Shown: piece by piece, positions 36,952 to 46,798 of the stretch
How the letters are laid out: each line of letters begins with the position of its first letter
Numbering within the stretch: the stretch's first letter is position 1
From: Sneathiella limimaris
GTDB taxonomy: Bacteria > Pseudomonadota > Alphaproteobacteria > Sneathiellales > Sneathiellaceae
DNA: 64,000 bases
Direction: 5' to 3'
Assembly (NCBI RefSeq): GCF_012932565.1
Contig: NZ_JABBYJ010000002.1
Span: 1-64,000, forward strand
Program-made: the position numbers and the translations under genes
Notes under the pieces: model-generated
The model's input: the letters and a program-made list of their open reading frames with translations, nothing else
Database searches by the model: none
Told to the model about the DNA's origin: nothing

Positions 36952-38979
36952 TCAAGCAATTTCCACATCGACGCGCGCATCGTTGTAACATGCCCCTTCA
37001 CAGAGGTCAGCCTTAGATGTCGGCGCCAAAGCAGAAACCGTTTGGTTGTTGCGTGTCGTCACAAACCAGGAGCCCTTGGGAGAATAGACAACACCTGGTC
37101 GAACATCTTCCGTGATTTTCAAAGGAAGGAACACCTCACCCAAGTCATTAAACACCCGAACCTCGGCACCATCTCTCAGGCTTCTTGCTTTTGCATCAAT
37201 TGGATTCATTTCAAGTTCGGGCGTTTTTGTATTCGCCTTAACTCCACCAAAAGTCGACGTAATCAATTTATTCGAAGAAGGTGTAATAAGGACCAAAGGG
37301 TACTGGCTTTCTAAAGGCCGAAAGGTTGGGATCTGCTGACCATATTTCTGCTCTAGATAATCAGAGCTAAGCTCTATCCGCCCAGAAGGTGTTTTTGGCA
37401 TCACATTTTCAAAGAGGATCACTTCGCCCAGTTCCTGTTCCATCGAAACAGAAGTCCCGACCAGTAATTCAGATGGCCGAACTCCGTGAAACCGAGGATC
37501 ATTAGGATCCAACGCTTCATCCATGAGCTCCTTATCCGTTGCGGCAAAGGCAGGATCATTAAATCCGAAGCGCTTCGCTAAACGGCGAAAAATCTCCATA
37601 TTAGGCAGGGCTTCTCCCACTGGGTCTATGACAGGTTCTGCCCGCTGGACATAAGGTTGTCCATATGCGCAGTAAATATCGTCATGTTCGAAATGGGTAC
37701 AGGCCGGCAAGATAATGTCAGCATATTTCATGCTATCCGTCATGGTCACGTCACATCCAACGATGAACAGATCTTCTCTTGCGAGCCCTCTTTTCATTTG
37801 GTTCTGATCCGGTGCGACAATGACCGGATTATGATCATAGATAAACACGCCTTTGATCGGTGTTTCCAAATCGTCCTCATCCAAGTGCCGTCCAATATCT
37901 AGGATATTCAGAGTTCGGGTTCCCTCCGGCACAAAATCAGGACGCGTCAATTTGGCTGATGTTTTGGGAAACAGATTACCCGAGCCACCGACGATACCGC
38001 CCCCCCGAACTCCGAACTTATTTGTCAGTGCTGGAATAGCGTAAATAGCGCGAACACTATTTCCACCATTTTGGTTGCGCTCAATTCCATTCCCAACAGC
38101 AAAAGCCGCAGGGCTACGCTCCTTAATCAAGGACGCGAATTCCTCTATCTGTTCAAGACTAATTCCACATATTTCCGACGCGGCTTCAAGAGAGAGGCTT
38201 TTTGCCTGCTCCATTACCTCTGTAGCACCTTTGACATGCGCATCAATAAATGCCTGATCAAATGCTCCTTTTGCTTCAAGCAACTGAAGCAAGGCAAACG
38301 CCAGTACAATGTCTGTACCTGGTTTTACCGGCAGGTATAAATCGGCCTGATCCGCAACCTTAATTTTTTTGGGGTCCACAACAACAACTTTAGCTCCACT
38401 CGCTTTTGCCTTCTTAATCAACGGCGCTAGATGGAGGTTGGAAAAAGTGACATTGTTTCCCCAAACAACAATTAGCTTCGCATGCACAATTTGTTCAGGC
38501 TGCATGGCTGGCGCTGACCCAAAAGTCCCCATATAGGCTTCGCCTTTAACACCGCCGCACATCGGGCGCCGTGAAAGCAACGTCGCTCCTAATTTGTGAA
38601 AGAAGCGCAAATCCATGGAACCACCTGCCAACATCCCATGGGGGCCCGCATAATTCAGCGGCAAAATGGCTTCAGGTCCATATTCTGCGATGATGTCTGA
38701 AAAACGATCGAAGATTGCATCGAGCGCTTCATCCCAACTGATCCGTTCAAATTCGTCACCGCCTCTAGCACCTATTCGCTTCAGCGGATACATCAGTCGG
38801 CCGGCTTCATGCACAAATTCTGGGTAATACTGGGATACTTTGTTGCAAATAACCCCATTTGTCAGGGGGTTTGCTTTGGATCCGCGAACTTTGACAATCT
38901 GGTTATCTTCAACGGTGACGGATAAGCTGCAGGTATCAGGGCAATCCAATGTGCAGACACTCGGGCGTTCCAGACGCAT
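36952..38979 (-). CDS. Molybdopterin-dependent oxidoreductase with [4Fe-4S] cluster
   Basis: A 675-residue DMSO-reductase family catalytic subunit. The N-terminal cluster motif CTLDCPDTC...C with the fourth Cys in GVICNK is present (residues 9-46), followed by the molybdopterin domain (NYAGPHGMLAGG; VWGNNVTFSN; AVGNGIERNQNGG) and a C-terminal dinucleotide-binding domain from about 555. There is no Tat signal and no small subunits, so it is a cytoplasmic, stand-alone enzyme of the BisC-like group. Substrate unknown. Confidence 0.88.
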   Translation of the reverse strand: MRLERPSVCTLDCPDTCSLSVTVEDNQIVKVRGSKANPLTNGVICNKVSQYYPEFVHEAGRLMYPLKRIGARGGDEFERISWDEALDAIFDRFSDIIAEYGPEAILPLNYAGPHGMLAGGSMDLRFFHKLGATLLSRRPMCGGVKGEAYMGTFGSAPAMQPEQIVHAKLIVVWGNNVTFSNLHLAPLIKKAKASGAKVVVVDPKKIKVADQADLYLPVKPGTDIVLAFALLQLLEAKGAFDQAFIDAHVKGATEVMEQAKSLSLEAASEICGISLEQIEEFASLIKERSPAAFAVGNGIERNQNGGNSVRAIYAIPALTNKFGVRGGGIVGGSGNLFPKTSAKLTRPDFVPEGTRTLNILDIGRHLDEDDLETPIKGVFIYDHNPVIVAPDQNQMKRGLAREDLFIVGCDVTMTDSMKYADIILPACTHFEHDDIYCAYGQPYVQRAEPVIDPVGEALPNMEIFRRLAKRFGFNDPAFAATDKELMDEALDPNDPRFHGVRPSELLVGTSVSMEQELGEVILFENVMPKTPSGRIELSSDYLEQKYGQQIPTFRPLESQYPLVLITPSSNKLITSTFGGVKANTKTPELEMNPIDAKARSLRDGAEVRVFNDLGEVFLPLKITEDVRPGVVYSPKGSWFVTTRNNQTVSALAPTSKADLCEGACYNDARVDVEIA

Positions 38980-39076
38980 TTCAGACCTCTTCTAACTCTA
39001 GGACCAGCCTAAAGATTAAATCAAACCGGTTCCTTCAAAAGATCCACTGCGTCAATCAGTGAGGTACCAATTTGTG

Positions 39077-40330
39077 CTAGAAACGGTTAGCGCGATAAGG
39101 CCACAAGGATATGGTTTCAGGTTTTTCCAATGCTAGATCCCGAACCAGACGTGCCGTTGTGACTCCCATCGTCATTCCATAATGCTGATGCCCAAAGGCA
39201 AGAATAACATTCCGGCTCTTCTGAGATCGCCCAATAACAGGTAGAGAATCTGGTGTGGATGGTCGATACCCTAGCCAAACATCCTGCTCAGTTGTGTCGA
39301 GGTTTGGAAGCATTTTCTTGGCAAAAGGAAGAAGTTTGCGAATTCTTCTAAAATCGGGACCTCTCTCCAATCCGGCAAATTCGACCTGACTGGTCATGCG
39401 GATGCCCCTTTCCATGGGCGCCAATACAAAGGATTTTTCACCATATACAATAGGACGTGAAATTCCCTTATCACCGAGGGGTGGTAGCATCATGTGATAC
39501 CCCCTCTCGGTGTCCAACAGGACTTCCGAGCCGACCTGTTCAGCCAAATGTTTGGACCAGGCCCCAGTTGCAATCACCAGCTTATCAGCCGTAAATTCTT
39601 TGCCACCACCACTCGCAGACACCTTGTCTTTTGAAACAATGTGAATGGTATCTATGTTGGAAATCTCAACTGTTCCGCCAATACTGCGAAATGCATCAGC
39701 AATACCGTGAACAACTTTTTCAGGATTGAGTAAAAAGCGTGCCTTGGATTGATAAATGCCATGCTGGAAAATTCCATTAAGGTTCGGCTCCAGATCCGTG
39801 ATCTCCTTTTGCCCCAATACATCAAACGGCGCTTTCATTTCCGTCATTAATTGGCGCATATCCCGTGTTGCCTGAAAACCCTCCTCACTGTCATAGACTT
39901 TCAGCCAGCCAACATCCTGGATCAGGTGCTCAAGTTTTAGGGTTTTCATGAAACGGGCCCAATCCCGAGTGGCGTATTGCGTTATCTGTTTCAGATAGGT
40001 CGCATTATGATGAACACGTTCTTCGCGGGCTTCCTGTGCAAATCGTAACAGCCATGGCAAAGCCTTGCCAAAATATGACCAACGTAAGGTTAAAGGCCCG
40101 GTTGGGTCCAACAACATGGATGGTACATCTTTAAGGATACCCGGCATTGAATTTGGAACACAGCCATCTGCGACAATTGCACCCGCATTCCCATAAGACG
40201 TCCCGGCACAAGGGCCGACACGATCAATGAGAGTGGTTTGAAAACCCGCTTTTTGGAGCATATATGCACTGCTGACACCAACTATGCCGGCTCCAACTAC
40301 AATTGCAGTTTTTTGTTCCTTCTTAGCCAT
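39077..40330 (-). CDS. dadA: FAD-dependent D-amino-acid dehydrogenase-like oxidoreductase
   Basis: A 417-residue DAO-fold protein. FAD is bound by VVGAGIVGVSSAYML (residues 11-25); the second half has LVIATGAWS and a C-terminal FGHQHYGMT. The best fit is the DadA family, which deaminates D-amino acids and passes electrons to the respiratory chain. Related amine or sarcosine oxidases cannot be ruled out. The ATG follows GGAAGG. It ends a same-strand run of oxidoreductase genes. Confidence 0.83.
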   Translation of the reverse strand: MAKKEQKTAIVVGAGIVGVSSAYMLQKAGFQTTLIDRVGPCAGTSYGNAGAIVADGCVPNSMPGILKDVPSMLLDPTGPLTLRWSYFGKALPWLLRFAQEAREERVHHNATYLKQITQYATRDWARFMKTLKLEHLIQDVGWLKVYDSEEGFQATRDMRQLMTEMKAPFDVLGQKEITDLEPNLNGIFQHGIYQSKARFLLNPEKVVHGIADAFRSIGGTVEISNIDTIHIVSKDKVSASGGGKEFTADKLVIATGAWSKHLAEQVGSEVLLDTERGYHMMLPPLGDKGISRPIVYGEKSFVLAPMERGIRMTSQVEFAGLERGPDFRRIRKLLPFAKKMLPNLDTTEQDVWLGYRPSTPDSLPVIGRSQKSRNVILAFGHQHYGMTMGVTTARLVRDLALEKPETISLWPYRANRF

Positions 40331-40384
40331 TTACCTTCCCACGTTTTATCTTCCGCTACAGTGTAACCGGATCGAGCGCGGGCT

Positions 40385-40414
40385 GCAAAAAAGAAAAGCC
40401 ACCCGAAGGTGGCT
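40385..40414 (-). terminator. Rho-independent terminator after the MBL-fold gene
   Basis: On the minus strand AGCCACC/GGTGGCT form a seven-bp stem capped by a TTCG tetraloop (40397-40414), followed by a T-rich run. It lies 15 bases after the MBL-fold stop, so dadA must have its own promoter. Confidence 0.9.
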
Positions 40415-40429
40415 CTGTGAATTTTGATG

Positions 40430-41392
40430 TCAGTCCTGCAACTGATCCCATACTTCCTGATCTCGCTCATCCGTCCAGATCCGCGGCCAGTCAATGCCGT
40501 CAAATTCATCCCAAAGACGTTGGACATCAAATGGCAGGCAGTGTTCAAATATTGGCCACATGCCAAATTTTGGCGCCAGATGTTCATGAGTGGCCAAGAA
40601 GGCTTCTTTTAGCGTACCGCCTCTTTTATGAACTTCACCAACTTTTTCAATCATACCGTTTAGAAAACCACGTGTCTGCTCAATGGCTGCGTCTACCTGA
40701 TCTCGGCCACGTGCAACAGCACCTCGACCACCGATCAGGATCTCAGCTTCATAAGACTTAACCTTGTCCAAAGTTTCTGAGGCCCAATCAAAATGGAAAG
40801 CATCACCTGTATACAAAGCCGCGGCTGCCTCCACCAAATCACCAGCAAACAAGATCTTCTGCTTTGGCAACCAAGCAATGATGTCACCAGCCGTGTGTCC
40901 ACGGCCGCAGAACTCGAGAACCAGGTCCCCTCTATCGCCGCCAAGTGGAATAGTGAGCTTGTCGTTAAATGTAATATCAGGATGAGTTAGACCTGGAATA
41001 CCTTCCGGCTCCCGGAATAGCCTTGGCATGCGGCCGAACTCGCTATCCCAGTCCTCTTTTCCACGCTCCTCAATCAGAAACTTGGTTTTCTCGTGGGTGA
41101 TAATGCTCTCAGCCTGAAAAGCACTCGCTCCCAGAACACGAACTGCATGGTAATGGGACAGCACCAAATATTTTACCGGCTTCTGAGTATGCTCCCGAAG
41201 TTTTTCCAACCAGTCATTAGCAGCCCGCGGAGTTGCTCTGGCTTCAAATGCAATCAAGAAATCCTCTGCCTCAATCGCACCAACATTTGGATCACCTTCC
41301 GCCGTCAGGGCATAGACCCCTTCGCTCAACACTTCTAGCGTTTCGGTTTTTTCTTCGGTATCTGCTGAAGACGCAAAAGGTTTTTTTGCCAT
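40430..41392 (-). CDS. MBL-fold protein with altered metal-binding motif
   Basis: A 320-residue metallo-beta-lactamase-fold protein. The place of the usual HxHxDH motif reads LSHYHAVRVLG, so the Asp and last His are replaced by Val and Arg; later FCGRGHTAGD and FAGDLV are intact. The site may bind one metal rather than two or use other ligands. The ATG at 41392 follows AAGGGTGAG; a longer frame to 41467 lacks a ribosome site. It faces the divergent fumarylacetoacetase gene, and may be linked to aromatic catabolism, but the function is not known. Confidence 0.75.
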   Translation of the reverse strand: MAKKPFASSADTEEKTETLEVLSEGVYALTAEGDPNVGAIEAEDFLIAFEARATPRAANDWLEKLREHTQKPVKYLVLSHYHAVRVLGASAFQAESIITHEKTKFLIEERGKEDWDSEFGRMPRLFREPEGIPGLTHPDITFNDKLTIPLGGDRGDLVLEFCGRGHTAGDIIAWLPKQKILFAGDLVEAAAALYTGDAFHFDWASETLDKVKSYEAEILIGGRGAVARGRDQVDAAIEQTRGFLNGMIEKVGEVHKRGGTLKEAFLATHEHLAPKFGMWPIFEHCLPFDVQRLWDEFDGIDWPRIWTDERDQEVWDQLQD

Positions 41393-41576
41393 TTTCTCAC
41401 CCTTACATAAGTTGCTATTTGATCCTGGCCCCTTTGGAGCGATCTTATGGTTTAAAGCCAATAGCACAATTTAGTTTCAAAAGTAACTATTTTTTATTGC
41501 CCTTGGCTTCCCATGAGGTTAAAGTAATTTCAACTGAAACTAAATTCAATGATCAATCGGACGAAAAGGGATCCCC

Positions 41577-42896
41577 ATGTTGAGCCTGAATGAAACCCAT
41601 GCTCCAAATCTGAAAAGCTGGATTGCTACTGCAAATGATGGGAAAACCGATTTTCCAATTCAAAATCTTCCGTTTGCAGTGTTTCGTAGAGCTGGCAGCT
41701 CAGATCAATTTGCAATCGGCGTTGCAATCGGCGATCAAATCCTCAACTTGAGAAAAGTAGCAAACACTGGGGCTCTGGACCTTGGCGATCAAAACATTCT
41801 TTCCGCGATAAAATCTGAAAAATTAAATGAGTTAATGAGCCTCGGCGCAAAGAGCTGGTCAACATTGCGCAAAGCTCTTTCACAGGGTCTTCGCGAGGGG
41901 TCAGCCGCCGAGGGTCAACTTAAATCCTGCCTTTTCCCCATGGACGAGGCAGAATACACAGTTCCTTGTACTATTCCCGATTACACAGACTTTTATGCGT
42001 CAGTTTATCATGCAACCAACATTGGTGCATTATTCCGGCCGGACAATCCACTGCTGCCCAATTACAAATGGATTCCAATCGGATATCATGGTCGCTCTTC
42101 TTCTATCGGTGTTTCTGGCCAAACCTTTCCACGCCCGAAGGGTCAAACAAAAACTCCTGATGCAGAAACCCCCTCTTTTGGGCCCTGTAAACGCCTGGAT
42201 TTCGAACTTGAAATGGGCATTTTAGTCGGCCCCGGAACTGAACTTGGAGACAGCGTCTCAATTGATCAAGCGGAAGAGCATGTATTTGGTATGTGCCTGT
42301 TCAATGATTGGTCAGCACGAGACATTCAGGCCTGGGAATATCAGCCCCTTGGTCCGTTCTTGGCCAAAAACTTCGCCTCAACCATGTCGCCATGGATCGT
42401 AACCATGGAAGCACTGGCGCCCTATAGGACCAGCTTTGCCCATCCAGCAGATGATCCTCAACCTATGGAATATCTGGCTTCTGAACAAAACAGCAAATCA
42501 GGTGGTCTGGACATCAACCTGGATGTCCTTATTCAGACAGAGAAAATGAAATCTGAAGAACAGGCCCCTCACTCACTCGCCACCTCCAATATGAAATACA
42601 GCTATTGGACAGTAGCGCAGATGGTGACCCACCACACTGTTGGTGGCTGCAACCTGAACCCAGGCGACTTGATGGCAACTGGAACCATGTCAGGCCCAGA
42701 TGCGACGGAGGCCTGTGCGATGATTGAGCTAACTAAAGGCGGTAAAGAACCAATTACTCTTCCCAATGGCGAAAGCCGAACTTTTATAGAAGATGGCGAT
42801 ACCATTGTGATCACTGGACACTGTGAGCGCGAGGGAGCCGTCAGAATTGGTTTTGGCAGCTCTGTTGGAACTGTCATTGCTGCAAGGAACAGCTAA
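41577..42896 (+). CDS. fahA: Fumarylacetoacetase
   Basis: A 439-residue hydrolase with the N-terminal SH3-like part (1-130) and the catalytic FAH domain. Metal and active-site residues are in YTDFYASVYHATNIG (Asp and His near 137-151), ELEMGILVG, FNDWSARDIQ and TGTMSGP. It splits fumarylacetoacetate to fumarate and acetoacetate, the last step of tyrosine and phenylalanine degradation. An AAGGGA precedes the ATG. It is followed immediately by maleylacetoacetate isomerase. The upstream enzyme homogentisate dioxygenase is not in the window. Confidence 0.94.
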   Translation: MLSLNETHAPNLKSWIATANDGKTDFPIQNLPFAVFRRAGSSDQFAIGVAIGDQILNLRKVANTGALDLGDQNILSAIKSEKLNELMSLGAKSWSTLRKALSQGLREGSAAEGQLKSCLFPMDEAEYTVPCTIPDYTDFYASVYHATNIGALFRPDNPLLPNYKWIPIGYHGRSSSIGVSGQTFPRPKGQTKTPDAETPSFGPCKRLDFELEMGILVGPGTELGDSVSIDQAEEHVFGMCLFNDWSARDIQAWEYQPLGPFLAKNFASTMSPWIVTMEALAPYRTSFAHPADDPQPMEYLASEQNSKSGGLDINLDVLIQTEKMKSEEQAPHSLATSNMKYSYWTVAQMVTHHTVGGCNLNPGDLMATGTMSGPDATEACAMIELTKGGKEPITLPNGESRTFIEDGDTIVITGHCEREGAVRIGFGSSVGTVIAARNS

Positions 42897-42900
42897 CAAC

Positions 42901-43548
42901 ATGCTTGAACTTTTTAACTACTTCCGCTCTTCCGCGGCTTATCGGGTGAGGATCGCACTTAATTTAAAGGAGATCGAACATGTTCTCACACCAGTCAACC
43001 TGGTGAAAAAGGAACATCAGTCTCCTGAATACTTAAAACTCAATCCCCAAGGGCTTGTTCCATCCCTCAAACTTGATGATGGTCGTATTCTGACGCAATC
43101 GCCTGCGATCTTAAACTACCTTGAAAAGGTCTATGCCGAGGTCAAACTTCTGCCAGAAGATCCTTTCTTAGCCGCCTCAATTCAAAGTTGGTGCGACATT
43201 ATCGGCTGCGACATTCATCCAATAGATAATCTTCGTGTTTTGAATTACTTAACGTCGAAACTTAACGTTTCAGAAGAAGATAAGCTCACTTGGTATGCTT
43301 ACTGGATTGAAAAAGGGTTCGCTGCCCTGGAGCCCCAACTTGTAGGATCACCTTATTGTGCAGGCCCTGAAGTTACAATGGCAGACCTTTATCTAGTACC
43401 ACAGGTTTATAATGCCCTTCGCTTTAAGGTAGACCTGACCCCCTTCCCCAAAATTGCTGCAATCTATTCTGCCTGCAATCAGTTGCCAGCCTTTAAAGAC
43501 GCGGCACCTGAAAACCAGTCCGATTGCCCACCGGATTTGAAAACCTAG
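42901..43548 (+). CDS. maiA: Maleylacetoacetate isomerase (GST zeta class)
   Basis: The 215-residue protein has the zeta-class signature FRSSAAYRVRIALNLK (about 7-22) and SPAILNYLE, with the glutathione-binding N domain followed by a helical C domain (GPEVTMADLYLVPQ). It isomerises maleylacetoacetate to fumarylacetoacetate using glutathione. The start ATG at 42901 is four bases after the fahA stop; a 26-residue longer frame overlaps fahA and is unlikely. The two genes are in reverse reaction order on one transcript. Confidence 0.94.
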   Translation: MLELFNYFRSSAAYRVRIALNLKEIEHVLTPVNLVKKEHQSPEYLKLNPQGLVPSLKLDDGRILTQSPAILNYLEKVYAEVKLLPEDPFLAASIQSWCDIIGCDIHPIDNLRVLNYLTSKLNVSEEDKLTWYAYWIEKGFAALEPQLVGSPYCAGPEVTMADLYLVPQVYNALRFKVDLTPFPKIAAIYSACNQLPAFKDAAPENQSDCPPDLKT

Positions 43549-43660
43549 AAACTGCTTGGTTTAGGGAAAAATCATATGTACCATTCTCCTCATAGCTGAA
43601 ATAAATAATTAATATTCGGCTTGATTGGCAGGTAACTGCAAATCATTGGGGAGGAAAAAC

Positions 43661-45268
43661 ATGTATGACTATATTGTTGTCGGTGGTGGATCCGGCGGAT
43701 CTGTCGTGGCCAGTCGGCTGAGCGAAGATCCGGCAGTTAAAGTGTGCCTTCTGGAGGCAGGCGGTCCGGATAAAAGTATTCTGATCCATGCACCGATTGG
43801 CGTCGCCGCTATGCTGCCCCGGAAGCTTAACAACTGGGCCTTTGAAACTGTGCCACAACCCGGTCTGAATAATCGCAAAGGCTATCAGCCTCGTGGCAAG
43901 ACCCTCGGCGGATCCAGCTCAATTAACGCGATGCTCTATGTCCGTGGCCACAAATGGGATTACGATCATTGGGCAAGCCTCGGCAATACGGGTTGGTCTT
44001 ATGACGAAGTCCTTCCCTACTTTAAACGAGCAGAGAATAATGAGCGGGGCGGTGACGAATTTCACGGCACAGGCGGCCCATTGAATGTTGCAGACCTCAG
44101 ATCCAAAAAGAAAATCGGCGATGTTTTTCTGGACGCTGCCCGAGAACTTCAATTCCCAATAACAGATGACTTTAACGGCGCAGACCAAGAAGGTGTGGGG
44201 TTTTACCAAACCACTCAAAAAAATGGCGAAAGATGGAGCGCCGCGAAGGGATATCTTACCCCGAATTTAGATAGACCTAATTTGACTGTAATTACCCACG
44301 CGCCCGCAACCAAAATCCTGCTGGATGGAAAAAAGGCGGTTGGGGTCCAGTATCAACAAGGTCGAGAGTTGAAGGAAATAAAAGCAACTCAAGAGGTAAT
44401 CCTCTGCGGCGGTGCGTTTGCGACCCCGCAACTCATGCTGCTTTCTGGAATAGGGCCTGCTGAAGCAATTAAGGAGCAAGGCCTGGATGTTCATCATGAA
44501 TTGAAAGGTGTTGGGGAGAACCTGCAAGATCACATTGATTATGTGACTGCCTACCGCTCAGATTCTAAAGATACCCTCGGCATAACCCTTGGCGGGCTAG
44601 GTGAGATTTTAAGTGGCATTTCTGAATGGCGAAAAAAGCGGACAGGGATTATCACAACCCCTTTTGCGGAAGCTGGTGCGTTTCTTAAAACCTCTCCAAG
44701 TCTGGAGGTGCCTGATTATCAACTCCACCTGGTCATTGGAATGATTGATGATCATGCACGAAAAACCAATTTGGGTTATGGATTTAGCTGTCATTGCTGT
44801 GTCCTTCGTCCAAAGAGCCGGGGTACGGTCAGGCTAAACTCGCCAAACCCACAAGCCGCCCCAAGAATTGATCCGAACTTTTTTGGGAATGAAGATGATC
44901 TTCAAACTCTCTTAAAAGCCGTCAAGGAAATGGAGAGACTTCTTCACGCTCCAGCTTTCGACAAATACCGAGGCAAAGCACTCTATCCGGTGGATTTGAG
45001 TTCAGACGAAGCGCTAATAGAAGCTCTTCGAAATCGCTCTGACACGGTTTACCATCCCGTTGGCACGTGCAAAATGGGAACCGATGATATGTCTGTGGTT
45101 GATCCGGAATTAAGGGTTCATGGGATGGAGAATTTGCGGATTGTTGATGCTTCCGTCATGCCCACCTTGATTGGCGGAAACACGAATGCGCCAACTATCA
45201 TGATTGCTGAAAAAGCGTCTGACATGATCAAGGCCAGCGCAAAGCAGAGATCACATCAAGCTGCATAA
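43661..45268 (+). CDS. GMC-family FAD oxidoreductase (choline/alcohol dehydrogenase-like)
   Basis: A 535-residue GMC oxidoreductase with the FAD site VVGGGSGGSVVASRL (about 5-19), both GMC signatures (GKTLGGSSSINAMLYVRG near 78-95; GAFATPQLMLLSGIGP near 253-268) and the C-terminal His in VYHPVGTCKMG. It oxidises an alcohol, perhaps choline or an aromatic or alkyl alcohol. The ATG at 43661 follows GGGGAGG; the 12-residue longer frame has no site. It is 112 bases after maiA and may or may not belong to that operon. Confidence 0.88.
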   Translation: MYDYIVVGGGSGGSVVASRLSEDPAVKVCLLEAGGPDKSILIHAPIGVAAMLPRKLNNWAFETVPQPGLNNRKGYQPRGKTLGGSSSINAMLYVRGHKWDYDHWASLGNTGWSYDEVLPYFKRAENNERGGDEFHGTGGPLNVADLRSKKKIGDVFLDAARELQFPITDDFNGADQEGVGFYQTTQKNGERWSAAKGYLTPNLDRPNLTVITHAPATKILLDGKKAVGVQYQQGRELKEIKATQEVILCGGAFATPQLMLLSGIGPAEAIKEQGLDVHHELKGVGENLQDHIDYVTAYRSDSKDTLGITLGGLGEILSGISEWRKKRTGIITTPFAEAGAFLKTSPSLEVPDYQLHLVIGMIDDHARKTNLGYGFSCHCCVLRPKSRGTVRLNSPNPQAAPRIDPNFFGNEDDLQTLLKAVKEMERLLHAPAFDKYRGKALYPVDLSSDEALIEALRNRSDTVYHPVGTCKMGTDDMSVVDPELRVHGMENLRIVDASVMPTLIGGNTNAPTIMIAEKASDMIKASAKQRSHQAA

Positions 45269-45294
45269 ATCCGCAAAGTAACTTGACCCGGGAT

Positions 45295-45322
45295 GTCTTT
45301 CACCGTTTAGTCGGTGAAAGAC
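45295..45322. repeat. Perfect 11-bp inverted repeat after the GMC gene
   Basis: GTCTTTCACCG and CGGTGAAAGAC are separated by six bases. It lies 27 bases past the GMC stop and 20 bases before the channel start. No T-run follows, so it is either a poor terminator, an RNA processing element or a protein-binding site for the channel gene. Confidence 0.6.
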
Positions 45323-45341
45323 AACAACTCTGGTAAACTTT

Positions 45342-45821
45342 ATGGCTCTTCAGCTTTTTGTCGGAACTGTTCTAATTATCCTGTGCGTTATCAATCATGC
45401 CTTATGTCTTGAGGTATTGCTCCGGCGCGTCAAAGTCTCAGGCCAGAAATGGGAACTGCGAATGCCCGTCCTTGGCCATGTGGTTATTATGATAATCGTT
45501 GTTCTCGGCATCTTTTTGGCGCATACGATCGAGGCATGGATATGGGCAATTTTCTATTGGCTGGCAGAGGAAAACGAAACTCTGTCGGAAGCCGTCTACT
45601 TTTCCACAGTTACCTTTACCACACTTGGATTTGGCGACATTACCCTATCTGAAGACTGGAGAATAACCTCTTCACTACAGGCTGTAAGCGGCATTCTCTT
45701 GTTCGGTTGGAGTACAGCCTTTCTGGTAAATGTTCGTGCGTTCTACTGGCGCAAACATGGTATGTCTGCTCATATCCCCCCGTATCTGGATCACGAAGAA
45801 CAATCCCCGAAAGACAAATAA
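45342..45821 (+). CDS. Two-pore-domain-like ion channel protein (K+ channel family)
   Basis: A 159-residue inner-membrane protein with a first helix (about 3-22), a second (about 42-72), a pore loop containing TVTFTTLGFGDI and a final helix (about 105-125). The FTTLGFGDI loop resembles the potassium selectivity filter TVGYGD but has Leu-Gly-Phe-Gly, as in many bacterial ion-channel-2 proteins. It shares a terminator with the convergent MscS channel and both may act in ion or osmotic balance. Ion selectivity is uncertain. Confidence 0.82.
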   Translation: MALQLFVGTVLIILCVINHALCLEVLLRRVKVSGQKWELRMPVLGHVVIMIIVVLGIFLAHTIEAWIWAIFYWLAEENETLSEAVYFSTVTFTTLGFGDITLSEDWRITSSLQAVSGILLFGWSTAFLVNVRAFYWRKHGMSAHIPPYLDHEEQSPKDK

Positions 45822-45847
45822 AAGCCCCGGCCAATGGCCGGGGCTTT
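45821..45847. terminator. Bidirectional terminator between the ion channel and MscS genes
   Basis: AAAGCCCCGGCC pairs perfectly with GGCCGGGGCTTT around a three-base loop, giving a 12-bp GC-rich stem flanked by short A and T runs, placed right after the channel stop and 21 bases past the end of mscS. Confidence 0.9.
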
Positions 45848-45868
45848 CTGAACTATTTAAATTTCCGT

Positions 45869-46699
45869 CTATTCCTTAACGGTATGCACAACACGTTGTG
45901 GGAATGGAATACTAATACCATTCTTATCAAAAGTTTCTTTGAACTGCTTCGTCATATCAAATTTCAGAGGCCAGTAATCGCTGGCGTTACACCATATTCT
46001 TACCGTGAAATTGACTGAACTGTCAGCAAGTTCAGAAACAACAACCATTGGCGCAGGGTCTTTTAGAGCCCGCTCATCCCCTTGAATAACGGAAAGCATC
46101 AAGTCACGCGCCTTGTCCATATCATCCGCGTAATCAATCCCCATCAGCAGATCAACCCGACGGGTGGAATGGAAGCTGAAATTCTTAATTGCGCTTCCCC
46201 ATACACTCGCGTTCGGCAAAATAATCTGGACGTTATCGGGGGTCGCCATTTCGGTGTTGAACAAGTTCAGTGCCTTGACGGTTCCACTGTAGCCCGCAAC
46301 CTCAACAAAGTCCCCGACGCGGAAAGGCCGGAACAAAAGAAGCATAACGCCGCCAGCAACATTGGAAAGCGTTCCTTGCAAAGCAAGACCAATTGCCAAA
46401 CCGGCAGCACCCAATACTGCGATCAGGCTGGCCGTTTGCACACCGAACTGCGCCAGGACCAAGAGTAGCGTAATCGCCATAATGGACATGCGCATCAGGT
46501 TGCTCAAAAAGTTGACGACAGTTACGTCAACTTTGCGTTTATTCATTGCCTTTGCGAGCAGACCTGGAAGCCACTTGGAGATGATATTCCCGATAATCAG
46601 GATAATAATGGCCCCAATAACATCGAGACCATAAGTCGTCAGGATAGTAACCAACTCCTCCGTTACTGCCTGAATATCAAAATTTTCCCAAGAATTCAT
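45869..46699 (-). CDS. mscS: Small-conductance mechanosensitive channel (MscS)
   Basis: A 276-residue MscS-type channel: three helices, the third being the glycine/alanine-rich pore helix (VLGAAGLAIGLALQGTLSN), then the beta domain (FRPFRVGDFVEV) and the alpha/beta C-terminal vestibule. It opens under membrane tension and protects against hypo-osmotic shock. The start ATG at 46699 stands eight bases after AGAGGGG; the GTG nine bases upstream overlaps the ribosome site. It is between a SulP transporter and the ion channel. Confidence 0.93.
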   Translation of the reverse strand: MNSWENFDIQAVTEELVTILTTYGLDVIGAIIILIIGNIISKWLPGLLAKAMNKRKVDVTVVNFLSNLMRMSIMAITLLLVLAQFGVQTASLIAVLGAAGLAIGLALQGTLSNVAGGVMLLLFRPFRVGDFVEVAGYSGTVKALNLFNTEMATPDNVQIILPNASVWGSAIKNFSFHSTRRVDLLMGIDYADDMDKARDLMLSVIQGDERALKDPAPMVVVSELADSSVNFTVRIWCNASDYWPLKFDMTKQFKETFDKNGISIPFPQRVVHTVKE

Positions 46700-46798
46700 A
46701 GGAGACACCCCTCTTAGAGTCTTAGATAGTTGTTTATTAAGGCTCTAATGTTTCAGGATGCTCCAGTTTTGTCCAGAAATTTGGCGTAACTTGAGAAT

